Assembly: GCF_000812565.1 (NCBI RefSeq)
Contig: NZ_JTAM01000009.1
Coordinates: 62,001-126,000, forward strand
Source: Flammeovirga sp. OC4
Lineage (GTDB): Bacteria; Bacteroidota; Bacteroidia; Cytophagales; Flammeovirgaceae
Reading direction: 5' to 3'
Length of the DNA: 64,000 nucleotides
Notes under the pieces: generated by a model
Database searches by the model: none
What the model was told of the DNA's origin: nothing
The model's input: the letters and a program-made list of their open reading frames with translations, nothing else
Part shown: positions 32,468-39,743 of the stretch, one piece after another
How positions within the stretch are numbered: position 1 is the first letter of the stretch
Layout of the letters: each line of letters opens with the position of its first letter
Program-made: the position numbers and the translations under genes

Positions 32468-34537
32468 TTATAGAACACCGAATAACTTGTTTGAAGAATT
32501 GCCGTCTTCATCATTGTTATCGGTGTTTTTTTGTGTATCAATAAGGGTATCCATATTTGATTCACTTTTGTACACTTCACCAATGCTTGTTTCTTTTACT
32601 TTTTTAGCTTTGCCTTTCTTGACTTTTTTCTTTTTACTTGTTACCCCTTTAATAGAAGGAGCATTTAAACCATAGTCTTCTGCACGCATCCCAAACTCTG
32701 CAAGAATTTCATCTGCTTTCTTTACTCTTTCAATTCTAAGGTCCTTGATCTTTTTATCTACCTCAGAATAATAAGAAGCTTCCCATTCCTCCTGCTCTTG
32801 GATGGCTCTGTGCGTGATTGGTTTCAACTCTGCATTTGCTTTGAACTCTAATCCTAATGCATCTTTTGTATAGAGTTTAACATATTCAGTATTTTCAGGG
32901 TCATACTTAATCCAGAACTGTCTGCCTATGTTATCGTTTAGCCATTTAACATCTGGAGTACTACCATTCATTACTACATAGCGTTTCTTTACACCATCTT
33001 CTGTAAAGACTAACCCCACTTTAGTGCATGTAATAGGTTTTGGTCTTTCGATCCAATACAAATCAACCATATCCCAAATAGTAAGCTCAACAGCTTCTTC
33101 GTTTACACTATCACGGTACATTTGAGAGCGTGGAATCTTTGTGACATGATGTGGTGCATTGTTCCACTCGTCACGACGTTTCTTGTAGGCTTCTTTTACT
33201 TCTGCTTCAGTAGGAAGATTTGCTTTGTTTGCAAGAATAAACTCTTCATTCTTTTTACTCTCTTCTGAAGTAGCAGTAATGTTTTGGCCAGTGAAGAACC
33301 AATCTTGCTTCAGGTATCTTTGTTGGAATCTACCAAAAGTGCTTTCAATGGTCTTAGAGTTACCATTATAAGGCTGTGTTTTGATACTCAACCTTGCAAT
33401 CTTATTTAGAAGATTACCTGCTTCAAGTTTACCATGACCACCTTGACCATCAAACTTCAACTCATAAGGTCTATGCCCTGAAACTTGAGAAGCCATTTTG
33501 AAAGCACTAAACTGCATTTCGTAGTTTTCCGTTTTTGCAAATGAATAACCAAGGAGTACTTCGCTGTATGCATCCATTACCTCATAGACAAACATGGTTT
33601 TCATGTTTCCATTTTCATCTAAGTAGTAATAGTTCAGCTTTGTACCATCAGCATACCAAAGGGCATCTCTTACTGAAGGCAATTCAGTTGAATGCAGGTA
33701 ATCGAATTTTCCTTTTGCTGCTAAAGATCCTCTACGGTGACTAATCCACATACTTTCAACTTCGGGTTGGTACAAATACGAGCGGATGGCTCTTTCATCT
33801 TTCAGTGTCTTCCAACCTTCTTCCTCTGCTTTCTTGTTGTAAAGCTCCCAAAGGTGGGGAACACTTGTTACTTTCTTGACCTGATTCGCCCACATGGCAA
33901 ACAGCCACATTCTTGCATCTTCTGTGAGTATGCTACTACTGTTATTACAGAAGTTTCGATGAATCAGTACCTCATAACCTCCTTTTTTATACTTGTCTAA
34001 CCGCTCACGAAGTCGACGGGTGTTCTTGGGTAGGTTATGTGCCCAGGTATGTCGTGGGAGTTCTGCCACTAGGTCAGCGATCTTCTCCCAAAGTTTACCT
34101 TTTCTTCCTCCCAGTGCTTGACGTTTTGCCATCATGAAGTTGCTGTATTCTTGAATAGCATTGAGCACTGAGGCATTTGCGGTGTATTCTATGCGTCTGG
34201 CTTCGGGTAAAGCTTTTCGTTTTCCGTTTTCACTATCGAAAGTGTAATCATCAAAAAACTTTTTGGCTTTAGTATCAATTACAAGGAAATTAAAGAAGCT
34301 ATTCCGGCGGTAAATCTTGTGAGGGTCTCCAAACTTCTCTTCGATCTTATCTCGGAAACGTTGAGGGATACTTTCGTATGAAACTAGGGCAGTGCGTCCA
34401 TTACCTCCTCTTCTAAGTATCTCTATTTTTCCTCTTCTACTAAGATTATCGTAATTTACTTTAGTTATAACCTCAGCTTCTTCATAAAGCCATTTACTTT
34501 CAACACATAGTTTATTATTGATGAAGTCGAAAGACAT
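32468..34537 (-). CDS. Mu-like DDE transposase (MuA homologue)
   Basis: The 689-residue recombinase has a winged-helix/Mu-type DNA-binding N-terminus and an RNase H-like catalytic core with the DDE triad: Asp297 (LWYADGT), Asp363 (LKFDGQGGHG) and Glu398 (SKTIESTFGRF), a D-D-35-E spacing shorter than in Mu (D-D-55-E). The C-terminus (about 620-670) is Lys-rich, as in MuA domain III. It binds the phage ends, joins them to target DNA and replicates by transposition. It is the first large gene of the early operon. Confidence 0.94.
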   Translation of the reverse strand: MSFDFINNKLCVESKWLYEEAEVITKVNYDNLSRRGKIEILRRGGNGRTALVSYESIPQRFRDKIEEKFGDPHKIYRRNSFFNFLVIDTKAKKFFDDYTFDSENGKRKALPEARRIEYTANASVLNAIQEYSNFMMAKRQALGGRKGKLWEKIADLVAELPRHTWAHNLPKNTRRLRERLDKYKKGGYEVLIHRNFCNNSSSILTEDARMWLFAMWANQVKKVTSVPHLWELYNKKAEEEGWKTLKDERAIRSYLYQPEVESMWISHRRGSLAAKGKFDYLHSTELPSVRDALWYADGTKLNYYYLDENGNMKTMFVYEVMDAYSEVLLGYSFAKTENYEMQFSAFKMASQVSGHRPYELKFDGQGGHGKLEAGNLLNKIARLSIKTQPYNGNSKTIESTFGRFQQRYLKQDWFFTGQNITATSEESKKNEEFILANKANLPTEAEVKEAYKKRRDEWNNAPHHVTKIPRSQMYRDSVNEEAVELTIWDMVDLYWIERPKPITCTKVGLVFTEDGVKKRYVVMNGSTPDVKWLNDNIGRQFWIKYDPENTEYVKLYTKDALGLEFKANAELKPITHRAIQEQEEWEASYYSEVDKKIKDLRIERVKKADEILAEFGMRAEDYGLNAPSIKGVTSKKKKVKKGKAKKVKETSIGEVYKSESNMDTLIDTQKNTDNNDEDGNSSNKLFGVL

Positions 34538-34542
34538 TTCAA

Positions 34543-34749
34543 TTAAACTTTACGTTCTTCTACTCCTGTATCGACAATAATTTGTTTAGCTTCATTCTCA
34601 AGCATCTCTTTTAAACGAGCTCTAATTCTTTGATGTAGAGGTGTATTATATGCGTACCTCACTGCATACCTTACTGTTGATTTACTCGTACTCATTTCTT
34701 CTGCTACTTGCTGTATATAACTTGTAGGTATATTGATTTTTCCTGCCAT
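34543..34749 (-). CDS. Small HTH DNA-binding protein (Ner-like position)
   Basis: The 68-residue protein has SYIQQVAEEMSTSKSTVRYA, a helix-turn-helix, followed by a basic second half. It is the first gene after the early promoter and 5 bp before the transposase gene. In Mu this place is held by Ner, which turns down early transcription. Similarity to Ner itself is not visible, so the name is by position. Confidence 0.68.
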   Translation of the reverse strand: MAGKINIPTSYIQQVAEEMSTSKSTVRYAVRYAYNTPLHQRIRARLKEMLENEAKQIIVDTGVEERKV

Positions 34750-34784
34750 AATTATTGAGGTTGTTTAAATTATACATATATTCG

Positions 34785-34802
34785 TTTGTTCTGTTGAACA
34801 AA
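34785..34802. promoter_or_regulatory. Operator-like inverted repeat between repressor and early operon
   Basis: TTTGTTC and GAACAAA form a 7-bp inverted repeat with a 4-nt spacer in the divergent region between repressor and early genes. A site of this size suits an HTH dimer and would lie close to the start points of both promoters. Binding by the repressor or by the Ner-like protein is inferred. Confidence 0.58.
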
Positions 34803-34810
34803 TAACTTTG
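34803..34810 (+). promoter_or_regulatory. Candidate -7 box for the repressor gene (TAACTTTG)
   Basis: TAACTTTG is an exact match to the Bacteroidota TAnnTTTG -7 consensus and lies about 44 bp before the repressor start, directly beside the operator-like repeat. A matching TTTG lies 14 bp upstream, shorter than the usual 19-21 bp, so the -33 element is uncertain. Confidence 0.42.
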
Positions 34811-34820
34811 TTTTACATTA

Positions 34821-34828
34821 CAAATATA
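34821..34828 (-). promoter_or_regulatory. Candidate -7 box for the early lytic operon (TATATTTG)
   Basis: On the minus strand TATATTTG is an exact TAnnTTTG match, with a GTTG about 21 bp upstream as possible -33 element. Transcription would start near 34814 and run through the operator-like repeat into the small HTH gene, which is how a repressor would block it. Confidence 0.48.
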
Positions 34829-34853
34829 TAGAAAATATTACGAACTAAACAAC

Positions 34854-35543
34854 ATGATTACAGAAAATAATACGAGCATTTCACTGAGAATCAAGCAATT
34901 CATTGATAATCAAGATATTACAATCAATCGATTTTCTAAAGAAGTAGGTGCTTCTAATAGTTATTTTAATAAGCTTTTTAAGAATAATGGATCAATAGGA
35001 TCTGATAAGATTGAGAATATACTACGAGCTTTCCCTGAAATCAACCCAACTTGGTTACTTACAGGGTGCGGGAATATGTTACTTGCCTCAACTTTTCAGC
35101 CACAAGGATCATTTAAAATGGAAACTGAAGTTAGACCTATTTCTACAGGAACTCCATTAATACCCACACATGCTTTTGCTGGAATGGCAGGTGGAGACGT
35201 ATCAATTATGGAGAAAGACATAAATGAATATTATAATGTTCCTGATTTTACAGGAGTAGATTTTATGATAAGAGTTAAAGGAAGTAGTATGTACCCTAAA
35301 TATAATAGTGGAGATATTGTCGCTTGTAAAAAATTAAATAATACCAATATTATTCAATGGGGAAAAACTTATGTAATGTATATTAGAGATCAAGGAACAT
35401 TAGTAAAAAGGCTCTTTCCTTCAGAAGAGTCTAAAATGTCAGTAAAAATTGTAAGTGACAACGATAAATACCCTCCTTTTGATGTATCTAAAGATGAAAT
35501 TTTAAGTTTAGCTCTAGTTACTGGAGTTATTAGAATGGAATAA
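34854..35543 (+). CDS. Cleavable CI-type repressor (XRE HTH + S24/LexA-like peptidase)
   Basis: The 229-residue protein has an N-terminal XRE-type helix-turn-helix (residues 10-60, INRFSKEVGASNSYFNKLF) and a C-terminal S24 peptidase: the serine in GSSMYP (Ser145) and the lysine in TLVKRLF (Lys185) form the catalytic dyad. HAFAGMAGG near residue 110 contains an Ala-Gly bond suitable for self-cleavage. This means the prophage is probably induced by DNA damage through RecA, unlike Mu, whose repressor has no S24 domain. It reads away from the transposase toward the phage left end. Confidence 0.9.
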   Translation: MITENNTSISLRIKQFIDNQDITINRFSKEVGASNSYFNKLFKNNGSIGSDKIENILRAFPEINPTWLLTGCGNMLLASTFQPQGSFKMETEVRPISTGTPLIPTHAFAGMAGGDVSIMEKDINEYYNVPDFTGVDFMIRVKGSSMYPKYNSGDIVACKKLNNTNIIQWGKTYVMYIRDQGTLVKRLFPSEESKMSVKIVSDNDKYPPFDVSKDEILSLALVTGVIRME

Positions 35544-35633
35544 TTTTTTTTGTTAGAATTATAGATCAGAAAAGTCGTTAAATTGTCAAATTGTACACCT
35601 TTTCCACGCACCTAAAAACATCAAAATGCCCCA

Positions 35634-35667
35634 AAAACCGCCTTTACAATACCGTAATAGCGGTTTT
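35634..35667 (+). terminator. Hairpin after the repressor gene
   Basis: AAAACCGC pairs with GCGGTTTT, with an inner TTAC/GTAA stem, followed by T residues on the plus strand. It lies about 90 bp after the repressor stop and likely ends its transcript. Confidence 0.6.
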
Positions 35668-36057
35668 TTGTGTTTCTTAAAGTGCATTAACCCCCTTTGA
35701 GTTTTCACTTTTTTGCAGTTTTAGAGCTTATTTTTGTCATTACACCCTATCTAAAACACCCTTTGATACAACATTATGACTGTCCAACTGACTGTCCAAC
35801 TGACAACCCAACTCAAAAAAACACACCTTTCAACACCTCCTAACGGTCTATAAAATACGCTCTTTAATTCGGGTTCAATTAGTATTAAAGGGAAACTAAA
35901 AACGCCCAAAACAGCCCCATACAGGCTTATTTTGAGCGTTTGAGAAAGTTTCCACCCCATTACTTTCCTTTATCCAGAAGAAGAGAAAGTAAAAAGAAAG
36001 TAAAAGAAAGTTTCTGCACAATATGTTTTGTTTTAGTAGGTTACTCTTATAAAGCAG

Positions 36058-36093
36058 AAAAACCGCCTTTATGCTGTCGTAAAGGCGGTTTTT
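36058..36093. terminator. Perfect 14-bp hairpin terminator, bidirectional
   Basis: AAAAACCGCCTTTA pairs perfectly with TAAAGGCGGTTTTT around an 8-nt loop, with T-runs in both directions. It separates the prophage end from the host gene cluster beginning at 36.16 kb. Confidence 0.75.
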
Positions 36094-36161
36094 GGGGTTG
36101 TTTTGGTGGGATTTTCGCCCCCTAGTATGTGTACATTATGTATTGCCCCCTATAAATTAGT

Positions 36162-36794
36162 ATGAAGCGACTATTGTTTATCATCATTTTTTTATGCATC
36201 AATAATTTTCTACTTGCTCAAAATGAAAAATTTACTTTTGGTATCGGTACAGGTTTAGAAGTATATACTGGAAAAATTGATGATATCAGTATTGGCGGAG
36301 TAGGAATCAGTTTAAATATCAATTTTTACTATAATCACACTTCACATTGGTCATTCGGTTTTGAACGAAATGGAAGCATGAGTATGCAATTTTTAGCTCG
36401 AAAACATGAAGATGATTATTTGGTTTATTTACCTTTCGATGCAATCGTACTATCAAATGTTGTTGATTACACTCTTAAAGCAAAATATTATATAGGAAAG
36501 AGTAAAGTGCGTCCTCATATAGGCTTGGGCATAGGATATTATAGGACAAAGAGTGCTTTGCGTTCTGATGATGACATGGGGCCAAGTATAGAAGTTCCAC
36601 TAAAAAGATATGAAGCCATAGGTTTTTCACCAGAATTAGGGGTTAATTTTGGCTTATTTCAGTTGGCTTTTATTTCAGATATTATTCCGGGTACAGTAAT
36701 TGATCACAATGATGAATCCTATCTTTTTAATTTATCAGTGAGAGCAATCTTTAATATAGATGTTCAGAATAAGGATGGGTCGAAAAAGAGATAA
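36162..36794 (+). CDS. Secreted outer-membrane beta-barrel-like protein
   Basis: The 210-residue protein has a clear signal peptide (MKRLLFIIIFLCINNFLLAQ, cleavage after LLAQ). The mature part alternates hydrophobic and polar residues and has the glycine/aromatic pattern of an eight-stranded barrel: FTFGIGTGLEV, ISIGGVGISLNINFYY, RPHIGLGIGYY and LGVNFGLFQLAFI. It ends AIFNIDVQNKDG. Porin-like families of this shape are common in Bacteroidota; function unknown. It starts a same-direction series of small secreted proteins. Confidence 0.6.
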   Translation: MKRLLFIIIFLCINNFLLAQNEKFTFGIGTGLEVYTGKIDDISIGGVGISLNINFYYNHTSHWSFGFERNGSMSMQFLARKHEDDYLVYLPFDAIVLSNVVDYTLKAKYYIGKSKVRPHIGLGIGYYRTKSALRSDDDMGPSIEVPLKRYEAIGFSPELGVNFGLFQLAFISDIIPGTVIDHNDESYLFNLSVRAIFNIDVQNKDGSKKR

Positions 36795-36815
36795 CAGAAA
36801 TTTATATGGGAAGAA

Positions 36816-37445
36816 ATGAAAGTAGTGCTACTTAGTATTTTATTATCAATACAATTATTTTTTGTAAGCCAACAAGAGGTACCAAGAAATGAAAAACAGA
36901 AGCAATTTTTAATTATAAATGCTCAATATTTTAAAGAAAATAATGATACTTTAAAAATATATCATCAGAGTAATCTGTCATCTCCTGCTTTAAAGATGAC
37001 AAATGAAAAGATTATCTTTTATAAAGATACATGTAGTTACAATAGGAATTATTGTAGGTATTTTAATGAGAAAGATGTAGTTCAATTTCTTGAGTATAAT
37101 ATTTTCTATTTTAAGCGAGCTAAAGAAATAAAGGATGGTTATTTGGTGAGCGTAGATGATGATATTTATATGATCCCTCATCAAAATGGAGTTTATACAG
37201 AAAGTATAGAAAAGCACATTCAAGGTTGTATCATTACACCAAAATCAAATGTATCACTTAAGCAATTTCCAAATACCACTTCTGCAGATGTTAGGGTAAG
37301 TAAAGAAAATATCTATTTTGCAGTTAAGGTGTTAAATGATTGGGTTTTACTGGAGACCCCCGAAGAGTTTGAAATAAAAGAAAGAGGATGGGTAAAGTAT
37401 ATTGACAATGATACGCTTAATATTGATCTTTATTATTCATATTAA
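36816..37445 (+). CDS. Secreted protein with SH3-like repeats, unknown
   Basis: The 209-residue protein begins with a hydrophobic signal segment (VVLLSILLSIQLFFV). The mature part is strand-rich with two similar halves (DTLKIYHQSNLSSPALKM and CIITPKSNVSLKQFPNTT), which reads like tandem bacterial SH3-type units, each ending in a W-V/Y-x-x motif such as DWVLLETPEEF and RGWVKYID. Such domains often bind cell-wall or partner proteins. The family is a guess. It lies 21 bp after its neighbour. Confidence 0.5.
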   Translation: MKVVLLSILLSIQLFFVSQQEVPRNEKQKQFLIINAQYFKENNDTLKIYHQSNLSSPALKMTNEKIIFYKDTCSYNRNYCRYFNEKDVVQFLEYNIFYFKRAKEIKDGYLVSVDDDIYMIPHQNGVYTESIEKHIQGCIITPKSNVSLKQFPNTTSADVRVSKENIYFAVKVLNDWVLLETPEEFEIKERGWVKYIDNDTLNIDLYYSY

Positions 37446-37497
37446 TAACTCTATGCTATAACATCAAATTTAAAGTCAACCTATTGCCTGTAAACCT

Positions 37498-38019
37498 ATG
37501 AAAAGTAAACTAATTCTTTCAGTATTTTTTTTCGTCACAACTAATATTAATGCTCAAGAAGTTCAATCTCTTAAAAGTTTATTATCTGATTATTTAATTG
37601 ATAGTTGGCTGGAATGTGTTTCGACTGAGTGTGTTGATTATCAATACAATTCTAATGATACAACTAAAGTAATGTTAGTAAAAGTACCTGATTGTAATGT
37701 TGTAGAAGAAGGTAAAGCCATATTTTTAATTGTTGAGGATCACATCAAACATTTTGAAGAAATTGAATTTGATCAAAATTTCATTCACATTGAAGAAAGA
37801 CAAACAAGTAATTCATTTTATACTTATTTCTTTCATTATTCAAGTATTAGAGGAGACATTAAGTACTATTTTATTGATTTAACATCGTATAAAAGTTATG
37901 AAACGGTTTGGCTTGATGGAAAAATTAAAATTGATGATGTGAACTTTAATCAAAAGAGAATTTTTGGAAAGAGTGAAAGAACAAAAACTGATATAGAGTT
38001 AGAACTGAAACTATTGTAA
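37498..38019 (+). CDS. Small secreted protein, unknown
   Basis: The 173-residue protein has a signal peptide (LILSVFFFVTTNINAQ). The mature part contains two cysteines (ECVSTECVDYQY) and a strand-rich remainder with 'FHYSSIRGDIKYYFIDLTSY'. No family recognised. It belongs to the same-direction cluster of secreted proteins. Codon use looks like the surrounding host genes. Confidence 0.5.
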   Translation: MKSKLILSVFFFVTTNINAQEVQSLKSLLSDYLIDSWLECVSTECVDYQYNSNDTTKVMLVKVPDCNVVEEGKAIFLIVEDHIKHFEEIEFDQNFIHIEERQTSNSFYTYFFHYSSIRGDIKYYFIDLTSYKSYETVWLDGKIKIDDVNFNQKRIFGKSERTKTDIELELKLL

Positions 38020-38050
38020 ATATTATGAAAAATCCCTATTTGGTGTAAGT

Positions 38051-38091
38051 ATAAAGCCGTAGGCGTTACTTAGAACTGTCCAATTGAATAA
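38051..38091. repeat. 41-bp dispersed repeat, copy 1
   Basis: This 41-bp segment (core TAGGCGTTACTTAGAACTGT) recurs at 39585-39625 with three mismatches, in the same orientation. The two copies flank the secreted-protein, remnant and zinc-ribbon genes, suggesting a small duplication or a repeat family. Confidence 0.7.
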
Positions 38092-38176
38092 CACCATAAT
38101 CTACCCCCGCAAAGGTGGCTTGTTAGATTAAAAACACAACTGCATCAATCAAATAACTCTATAAGTAAACTTCATC

Positions 38177-39148
38177 ATGACAAGAACTCTAATACTATTT
38201 ATTTTTATTTCTAGCACTAGTTTTGCTCAAGATCTTCTGGTTCAAAGTGATACAACTGAATATTATAAATTGAAAGGCAAGTATGATTTACTAATTTTTA
38301 ATGATATAGAATGGAATTTTACGAATAATGTTGTTAGAAGGACCATTTACGATTCAGAAAACTTTTTGAAAGATTATCCAAAATCTCTCTTCTGCCCATT
38401 AGTAATGCATGATTTATCGTCTTTCTATCAAGCAGTCGATTCAGTAGAAAAAGCACATTCCATCGATCTTGAGTTAATAAAGACAATAGATGACTATAAA
38501 TTAGTTGAGATCAAGGATAATTTTACTTTTTATTTTTCAGATACATCTAATCGAAGGTTTAGAAGAATATCTTATGAAGATAAAAATGATGCTAAAATTT
38601 CCACTCTAGAAAAATTGACCAAATATTTTATTAAACATAAAGATTATGAAAAAGCATATTACTATCTAGAAATGTTGAAAAGCACAAACCGAACATCCAC
38701 ATCTACTTCTTGTTATAGTACTGTAAACGAATATGCTGATTTAAGTTTTGAAGTTTATTATCATTTCAATTATTATAAAGAGTGTTTAAAACTTATAGAG
38801 AGAGGTTTACTTCAAATTATGCTATATGAGAAAATTTCACTCAAAAAAGACTCAACCCATAGTGAACTAGTATCAAAATATACAGATGTAATAAAAAAAA
38901 TATACTCAGAAGAAGAAATTGAGAAAGGATTTGTCAAACAGATAAAGCCGTCTAATTATGATTACTTTTATTATGAAGTATACCTTTTCGGTCGTCTTTA
39001 TTATTTGGATTTGTATGAGGATGATTTCTCTAAATTACTAGGGTATAAGGTAGATGACGAGATGGAAGATAAACAAGTGGGGATTGATTTAGATAATGTT
39101 TTGAAGAAGACACTTTTTTATAAGAGTTTAAAAGAGGGAATTAAATAA
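38177..39148 (+). CDS. Secreted helical-repeat (TPR-like) protein, unknown
   Basis: The 323-residue protein has a signal peptide (LILFIFISSTSFAQ). The mature part is helical with repeat-like units (ISTLEKLTKYFIKHKDYEKA; then YADLSFEVYYHFNYYKECLK), the Y-A/Y-L spacing of tetratricopeptide-like repeats. The C-terminus ends in a Tyr/Asp-rich stretch (FYYEVYLFGRLYYLDLYEDD). Family not recognised; a periplasmic scaffold role is possible. Confidence 0.5.
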   Translation: MTRTLILFIFISSTSFAQDLLVQSDTTEYYKLKGKYDLLIFNDIEWNFTNNVVRRTIYDSENFLKDYPKSLFCPLVMHDLSSFYQAVDSVEKAHSIDLELIKTIDDYKLVEIKDNFTFYFSDTSNRRFRRISYEDKNDAKISTLEKLTKYFIKHKDYEKAYYYLEMLKSTNRTSTSTSCYSTVNEYADLSFEVYYHFNYYKECLKLIERGLLQIMLYEKISLKKDSTHSELVSKYTDVIKKIYSEEEIEKGFVKQIKPSNYDYFYYEVYLFGRLYYLDLYEDDFSKLLGYKVDDEMEDKQVGIDLDNVLKKTLFYKSLKEGIK

Positions 39149-39170
39149 GGATATGCCAAACAGAGAATTA

Positions 39171-39283
39171 ATGAATAAACTTTTCATTTTTTTATTTATA
39201 AGCTTTTAATAGGAGAAGAGTATTACACTAAAGATAAGTATGTCAAGGAATTATTTAATGAGATAAAAAAAACAATTGATTAA
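39171..39283 (+). pseudogene. Remnant of a small secreted-protein gene
   Basis: MNKLFIFLFISF followed at once by a stop looks like a signal peptide start without a body. Forty bases later, in a different frame, the peptide EEYYTKDKYVKELFNEIK ends in a stop and reads like the tail of a helical protein. The two pieces look like the ends of one gene left after an internal deletion. Neighbouring genes have the same signal-peptide style, so this may be a decayed paralogue. Confidence 0.4.
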
Positions 39284-39284
39284 A

Positions 39285-39512
39285 ATGAAATATTGTTGTA
39301 CTAGCTTTGAAGCTTTATATAAGAATACATTAAAAGAATCAACTTATATATTTATAGAAAAGTACAAACCACATCCAAGAAGTATTTTCCAAGAAAAATC
39401 CTTAGATTTTTATTTAGGTAAAAGTATAGAAGATAGAATTAGAATTTATTATTGCCCTAAATGTGGAAAAAAATTATCGACGTTTTATAATATTAAATAT
39501 TTTCAATCTTAA
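39285..39512 (+). CDS. Small zinc-ribbon-like protein
   Basis: The 75-residue protein (ATG at 39285 rather than the upstream TTG) has CC near the N-terminus and YYCPKCGKKL near the C-terminus, a classic Cys-x2-Cys zinc ribbon half-site. Such small proteins can be immunity-like or regulatory. Function unknown; no partner motif is visible. Confidence 0.45.
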   Translation: MKYCCTSFEALYKNTLKESTYIFIEKYKPHPRSIFQEKSLDFYLGKSIEDRIRIYYCPKCGKKLSTFYNIKYFQS

Positions 39513-39584
39513 GTTACACTTAACTATTCTGGATATAAAGCTTTTATATGTTAATCAGGGGATTCGTATCCTACTGCTCTAATT

Positions 39585-39625
39585 ATAAAGCTGTAGGCGT
39601 TACTTAGAACTGTTCAATTGTATAA
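39585..39625. repeat. 41-bp dispersed repeat, copy 2
   Basis: This is the second copy of the 41-bp repeat, with three mismatches to the first, same orientation, about 1.5 kb apart. Confidence 0.7.
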
Positions 39626-39654
39626 GTTTCCAACTTATCACAACAAAATACAAA

Positions 39655-39681
39655 CCCCCACAAGATAAAACCTTGTGGGGG
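39655..39681. terminator. Perfect 10-bp GC-rich hairpin
   Basis: CCCCCACAAG pairs with CTTGTGGGGG around a 7-nt loop. It lies upstream of the Rpn-type gene and downstream of the zinc-ribbon gene. The flanking sequence lacks a long T-run, so it may be a transcript-stabilising structure rather than a terminator. Confidence 0.45.
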
Positions 39682-39743
39682 TTACTTATCCCCAAATACA
39701 AATCAAAAATTCACTATATTTACCCCATAAACGGACAACAGTT

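Larger units (their letters stand above)
3700..35620 (-). mobile_element. Mu-like transposable myovirus prophage (ends approximate)
   Basis: The element is a full Mu-type gene set: S24-type repressor, DDE transposase, MuB-like ATPase, DUF3164, GemA-like protein, terminase subunits, DUF1320 and DUF935 proteins, MuF, gpG-like protein, protease/scaffold, capsid, contractile sheath, tube, frameshifted chaperones, tape measure, baseplate proteins, lysis genes and fibres. No gene is obviously broken, so it may be active. Repressor and transposase lie at the high-coordinate end, so the phage left end is there. The head-packaging genes run opposite to the capsid and tail genes, unlike Mu itself. Boundaries are estimates: the low end lies in about 3.65-3.88 kb and the high end in about 35.55-36.13 kb. 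Confidence 0.9.
35629..36097. mobile_element. About 470-bp segment bounded by exact 19-bp inverted repeats
   Basis: CCCCAAAAACCGCCTTTAC at the left (35629-35647) recurs exactly as its reverse complement at the right (36079-36097). Each copy is also one arm of its own hairpin. Similarity continues a few bases outward (CAAAA on both sides). The segment contains only repeats and no gene, which is the architecture of a miniature inverted-repeat element or a phage-end structure. It could equally be two copies of a terminator family in opposite orientation. Confidence 0.45.
35544..36161. other. Gene-free repressor-side prophage end and host junction
   Basis: No convincing gene lies here; one minus-strand frame of 69 codons (35751-35960) crosses hairpins and short tandem repeats and is not supported. 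The stretch holds two terminator-like hairpins, a third imperfect hairpin (AAACGC...GCGTTT, about 35900-35941), tandem ACTGTCCA repeats (about 35779-35800) and iterated GAAAGT motifs (about 35944-36015). The left end of the Mu-like prophage should be within it. Confidence 0.6.

Noticed and set aside
3694-35573. Possible 5-bp target duplication GAAAA around TG...CA termini
   Set aside because: With many TG and CA candidates at both ends, one or more chance 5-bp matches are expected; AATTG is an equally good alternative and neither shows clear matching terminal repeats.
35751-35960. 69-codon minus-strand frame at the prophage end
   Set aside because: It crosses hairpins and short tandem repeats, which explain its open frame; no start signal or protein-like pattern.
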